Assembly (NCBI GenBank): GCA_028679935.1
Contig: JAJRAL010000004.1
Span: 1 to 8,250 of the forward strand
Direction of reading: 5' to 3'
DNA from: Methanomassiliicoccales archaeon
GTDB taxonomy: Archaea > Thermoplasmatota > Thermoplasmata > Methanomassiliicoccales > UBA472
DNA length: 8,250 nt
The position numbers were made by a program, and so were the translations under genes. The notes under the pieces were generated by a model that saw nothing but the letters and a program-made list of their open reading frames with translations, did not search any database and had not been told where the DNA came from. Positions within the stretch are counted from its first letter, which is position 1. Each line of letters opens with the position of its first letter. Below, piece by piece: positions 5,262 to 8,250 of this stretch.

Positions 5262-6446
5262 ATGGAGGTTCGCCAGCTAACCAGCGGAGTGCATTGGGTC
5301 GGGATCAGGGATTGGGAACGGAGGATGTTCGACGCCCTCGTCCCCCTCCCGACGGGGACTTCGTACAATTCGTACGTCGTCAAGGGGGACAAGGCGACAG
5401 CCCTGGTCGACACGGCGAACCCCGGCTTCGAAGAGGAATTGCGGTCGAAGGTCGAACAGGTCGTCCCGATCTCGGACCTAGACTACCTGGTCATGAACCA
5501 CGCGGAGCCGGACCACGCCGGAGCGATACCGTACGTGCTCGCAAAGGCACCGAAAGCGAAGCTGGTGCTGACGAACCAGGGGGCGAAACTCGCAGAGGCG
5601 CTCTTCCGAGTTCCCGCTGAGCGAATGATGATCGTGAAGGAGAACGACCGCATTGACCTCGGCGGCAAGACCCTCAGGTTCATCGAAGCGCCGTTCCTGC
5701 ACTGGCCAGAGACGATGTTCACCTACGCCGAGGAGGACAAGGTGCTGATGACCTGCGACTTCTTCGGCGCGCACACATCCTTCGGCGACTTCTCCCGGGA
5801 GGTGATGGATTACGACTGGATTGCGAAGAAGTACTTCGGCGAGATCATGATGCCCTTCGCCAAGAACGGCAGGAACGCGATGGAGAAGATCGACCGTCTG
5901 CCGATCGATATCATCGGGCCAAGCCATGGGCCGATGCACGATGACCCCCGGCACATCATGTCCCTCTACCGCAACTGGACCCAGGGGAGGACGGTGCGGA
6001 AGGTCGTGGTCGCGTACGTCACGATGTGGCAGTCGACCCATATGCTCGTCGAGGCGATGAACCAGGCGATGCTAGAGGCGGGGATCGAGGTGCACGTCTA
6101 CGACCTGACGTCGAGCGAAGCATCCTCGCTCGCCGGCGATCTGGTCGACGCGGAGGGATTGGTCCTCGGCGCGCCGACTGTTCTCGGCGGACTTCACCCG
6201 CTTGGACTCTACGCCGCCTCTCTGATCAAGGCGTTCAAGCCGCCGGTCAAGTTCGCAGCCGTCCTCTCATCGTATGGTTGGGGCGGCGGGGCCGTCAAGC
6301 AGGCACTCGACATCCTTGGCCCGACAAAGGTCGAGGTGATTGGGACGGTCGAAGTGCATGGCCGCCCCACCGACGTCGAGGTCGAGAAGGCGAGGGAGCT
6401 CGGGAAGGCGATGGCGGAGAAGGTCATGCCCCGGCCGACGGAGTGA
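5262..6446 (+). CDS. fprA: A-type flavoprotein (flavodiiron protein, FprA-like)
   Basis: A 394-residue cytoplasmic flavodiiron protein. An N-terminal metallo-beta-lactamase-like domain (about 1-245) carries the diiron site and a C-terminal flavodoxin domain (about 247-390) binds FMN. All diiron ligands are present: HAEPDH (His80, Glu82, Asp84, His85), His147 (FLHWPE), Asp166 (CDFFGAH) and His222 (GPSHGP). The FMN phosphate loop reads TMWQSTH (254-260). The family reduces O2 to water or NO to N2O; in methanogens FprA takes electrons directly from F420H2, elsewhere from rubredoxin. No rubredoxin domain or gene is visible here, so the electron donor is unknown. The start at 5262 follows GAGGT and matches the family N terminus; the frame is open further upstream, but that would overlap arcC. 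The stop lies two bases from the convergent trmY stop. Confidence 0.96.
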   Translation: MEVRQLTSGVHWVGIRDWERRMFDALVPLPTGTSYNSYVVKGDKATALVDTANPGFEEELRSKVEQVVPISDLDYLVMNHAEPDHAGAIPYVLAKAPKAKLVLTNQGAKLAEALFRVPAERMMIVKENDRIDLGGKTLRFIEAPFLHWPETMFTYAEEDKVLMTCDFFGAHTSFGDFSREVMDYDWIAKKYFGEIMMPFAKNGRNAMEKIDRLPIDIIGPSHGPMHDDPRHIMSLYRNWTQGRTVRKVVVAYVTMWQSTHMLVEAMNQAMLEAGIEVHVYDLTSSEASSLAGDLVDAEGLVLGAPTVLGGLHPLGLYAASLIKAFKPPVKFAAVLSSYGWGGGAVKQALDILGPTKVEVIGTVEVHGRPTDVEVEKARELGKAMAEKVMPRPTE

Positions 6447-6448
6447 GG

Positions 6449-7042
6449 TCACTTCGCTAGCAGGCGGCGGTCGAGCTCGTTGTTGACCACCGTGATGCAG
6501 TGGTCGGCATGATAAGAGACGGGACCAAGTGAGATGACCTTCGGAGAATACTCGAGCAGCCTCTCCTCCTCTTCCGGTGTCAGGTCCTGGTCGTCGCCGA
6601 GGACGAAGGTCACGTCCTTCTCGAAATGGAACTCGCGGATGTCGGTCCCGCTCTCCTTGAGGTATACGATCTGGTCGCCCTTCGGGATCAGCGAGAGGAC
6701 ATCGCGGTACGAACGGTTCGAGATGTAGAAGCCTGGCGTCGCCCGCTCCTCGCCCGCGATCTTCTGCATCAGCGCGTTGCGCACCAAGGCGGCGGTGCTC
6801 CGCTCGTCCGGGTTGAGGTACTTCAGCTCCGAGCCGACGAGACGGATCGTCTTCGGCGGGTTCGGAGGACCCTGCAGGATCAGGTGGATCTCTGCGTCCC
6901 TTCGTATGTCGTGCGATAGGAAGAATGTCGAGTTGATGCACCGGAGCAGTACGTCCAACCGGCCCGTCCCCCCGGCGAGGTCGTCGAGCTTGAAGTCGCC
7001 CGATGTGATCGCCCGGTGGCCGACGACGACGAAGCGCCTCAG
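6449..7042 (-). CDS. trmY: tRNA (pseudouridine(54)-N1)-methyltransferase TrmY, apparent CTG start
   Basis: A SPOUT-class methyltransferase that converts pseudouridine 54 in the T loop of archaeal tRNAs to N1-methylpseudouridine. Visible blocks, numbered from a start at 7042, are RRFVVVGHRAITSGDF (2-17), DVLLRC (30-35), the NPDERS motif (77-82), LGDDQDLT (148-155) and the knot region LGPVSYHADHCITVVNNELDRR (172-193). The conserved N terminus lies upstream of the first ordinary start codon (TTG at 6958); starting there would remove the first strand and 28 conserved residues. At the exact position of the expected methionine the codon is CTG (7040-7042), overlapping the SRP54 stop as CTGA, with GGGGGG (7049-7054) six bases upstream. 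No in-frame ATG, GTG or TTG occurs in the roughly 100 bases above. Length from CTG is 197, normal for TrmY. Confidence 0.92.
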   Translation of the reverse strand: MRRFVVVGHRAITSGDFKLDDLAGGTGRLDVLLRCINSTFFLSHDIRRDAEIHLILQGPPNPPKTIRLVGSELKYLNPDERSTAALVRNALMQKIAGEERATPGFYISNRSYRDVLSLIPKGDQIVYLKESGTDIREFHFEKDVTFVLGDDQDLTPEEEERLLEYSPKVISLGPVSYHADHCITVVNNELDRRLLAK

Positions 7043-8250
7043 GGATTGCCCCCCATCTCGCCGGACTCGAGCTGCTTCATGAGCTGCTTGCGCAGCTTTC
7101 GGTTGCCCATGAAGCCCTTGACCGCCTTCTTGCTCTGGTTGTACTGATGGAGCAGGCCGCGGACCTCCTTCGGGTCGACCCCGGCCCCTCGCGCGATGCG
7201 CATGACCCTCGAGGACTTGATCAGCTTGGGATCCTCCATCTCCTCGTCGGTCATCGAGTCCATCACGGTGCGGAAGGTGGCGAGCCGCTTCTGCGACTCC
7301 TCCACGTTGATCTTGTCCGACATGCCCGGCATTCCTGGCAGCATGGAGAGGATCTTCTTCAGAGGCCCCATGTTCGTGAGCATCTCCATCTGCTCGTACA
7401 TCTCCTTGAGCGTGAAGCGGCCGGACATGATCTTCTTCGTCGTCTCGAGCGCCTGCTCCTCCGTCATCGTCTCCTTGGCCTTCTCGAGCAGTGATTGGAT
7501 GTCGCCCATGCCGAGCAGCCGGGAGAGGAACCGCTCCGGGTTGAACGGATCGAGGTCCTCCAGGTGCTCGCCCACTCCGACGAACACTATCGGCGCCTTT
7601 GTCCGGGCGACAGCGCTGAGCGCCCCCCCTCCCTTCGCCGTCCCGTCGAGCTTGGTCAGGATAACGCTCGTCACTCCGACGGCGTCGTGGAAAGCCTGCG
7701 CCTGCGGCCCGGCCTGCTGACCGGTCGAGGCGTCGAGGACGAGGATTCGCTCGTCCGGCTTGGCGATCTCCGCCACTCGCTTGACCTCGACGATCAGGTC
7801 GGCCTCGAGGGCGTGCCGTCCCGATGTATCGATGATTGTGACGTCGGTGCCCTCGAAGTGCCTCATGCCCTCGGCGACAATCCTGGTCGCATCCTTCTGC
7901 GCCGGGTCCCCGAATACCGGCACCCCGACCTGGTCGCCGATCTGCTTCAGCTGGTCGTATGCCGCCGGCCGGTGGACGTCAGCCGCGATCAGCCCGACCT
8001 TGAGCCCCTTCTTGTGGAAGTACCTCGCAAGCTTGCCGGCGGTGGTGGTCTTGCCCTGTCCGTATAGGCCGACCATCATGATCGTCTGTTTAGCAAGAGG
8101 CAGTTGCTTCCTCTCCCCGAGGATCTTGACGAGTTCCTCGTGAATGATCCTGATGACATGCTCCTTGGGACTCTTGCCCGCAGGCGGCTTCTCAGAAAGC
8201 GCGCGGCGCTCGACCTCCTTCGTGATCTCGAGGACGAGCTTTACGTTGAC
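7039..8250 (-). CDS. srp54: Signal recognition particle 54 kDa protein (SRP54/Ffh), 5' end outside the window
   Basis: The 403 residues present cover most of SRP54, the GTPase that binds signal sequences and 7S RNA and docks with FtsY at the membrane. The fragment starts inside the N domain (VNVKLVLEITKEVERRAL) and continues through SPKEHVIRIIHEELVK. The P-loop is GLYGQGKTT (61-69 of the fragment), followed by AADVHRPAAYDQL, DTSGRH, LTKLDGTAKGGGA and the FVGVGEHLEDLDPF closing motif of the G domain. The methionine-rich M domain follows (MYEQMEML, MGPLKKILSMLPGMPGM, and the RNA-binding RIARGAGVDPKEVRGLLHQY). The P-loop differs from the usual GLQGSGKTT, and DTSGR replaces DTAGR. About 40 N-terminal residues are probably missing, judged from family length. 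It is upstream of and overlaps trmY by four bases (CTGA), implying a translationally coupled operon. Confidence 0.97.
   Translation of the reverse strand, partial: VNVKLVLEITKEVERRALSEKPPAGKSPKEHVIRIIHEELVKILGERKQLPLAKQTIMMVGLYGQGKTTTAGKLARYFHKKGLKVGLIAADVHRPAAYDQLKQIGDQVGVPVFGDPAQKDATRIVAEGMRHFEGTDVTIIDTSGRHALEADLIVEVKRVAEIAKPDERILVLDASTGQQAGPQAQAFHDAVGVTSVILTKLDGTAKGGGALSAVARTKAPIVFVGVGEHLEDLDPFNPERFLSRLLGMGDIQSLLEKAKETMTEEQALETTKKIMSGRFTLKEMYEQMEMLTNMGPLKKILSMLPGMPGMSDKINVEESQKRLATFRTVMDSMTDEEMEDPKLIKSSRVMRIARGAGVDPKEVRGLLHQYNQSKKAVKGFMGNRKLRKQLMKQLESGEMGGNP

Noticed and set aside
4049..5413. A 454-codon open frame on the minus strand, opposite carbamate kinase.
   Set aside because: Its product is rich in Arg, Asp, His and Pro with no recognisable motif. 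It is the antisense shadow of arcC in GC-rich DNA.
6449..6958. A trmY gene starting at the TTG at 6958.
   Set aside because: It would lack the conserved first strand and the GHRA motif that are encoded in frame immediately upstream.
7495..8067. A 190-codon plus-strand frame opposite SRP54.
   Set aside because: It is an antisense shadow of SRP54, rich in Leu, Arg and Val with no motif.

Overview
The window looks like a stretch of archaeal chromosome, most likely euryarchaeal and possibly Thermoplasmatota. The evidence is the gene content: archaeal SRP54, the archaeal tRNA methyltransferase TrmY, a eukaryote/archaea-type phosphopantetheine adenylyltransferase, a DUF2116 zinc-ribbon membrane protein, a DUF169 protein and an A-type flavoprotein. 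A/T-rich TATA-like boxes also sit about 25-40 bp before several starts in otherwise GC-rich DNA. The lineage is inference; no rRNA or other decisive marker is present.

Layout. A complete tRNA-Ser(UGA) lies at the left edge (17-103). Two leftward genes follow: a NifX-like iron-molybdenum-cofactor-family protein (124-513) and a ThiF/MoeB/HesA-type E1-like adenylating enzyme (665-1420). A near-palindromic TATA element at about 1505 separates the latter from a rightward DUF169 gene. Next come two overlapping rightward genes for small cysteine-rich proteins (2390-2665 and 2653-2904). Each has eight cysteines in matching order, and each looks like two copies of a four-cysteine module. They run tail-to-tail into a leftward operon of a DUF2116 zinc-ribbon/membrane protein and a fused phosphopantetheine adenylyltransferase + DUF84 NTP phosphatase, joined by an ATGA overlap (2889-4048). 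A short divergent promoter region leads to carbamate kinase (4202-5155) and a flavodiiron protein (5262-6446), both rightward. The right end is a leftward pair, SRP54 (truncated by the window edge) and TrmY. TrmY's N terminus can only be completed by reading a CTG start that overlaps the SRP54 stop as CTGA.

Function. Most of the window is housekeeping: coenzyme A synthesis and nucleotide-pool cleaning, tRNA modification, protein targeting, carbamoyl phosphate/ATP metabolism and oxygen or NO detoxification. The left third is more accessory in character: cofactor or sulfur-chemistry families (NifX-like, HesA/MoeB-like), the cysteine-rich DUF169 protein and the cysteine-rich tandem pair. The least explained items are the cysteine-rich pair with its possible operator repeats around a strong TATA box, and the non-canonical start of trmY. 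I saw no mobile element, CRISPR array or rRNA gene.
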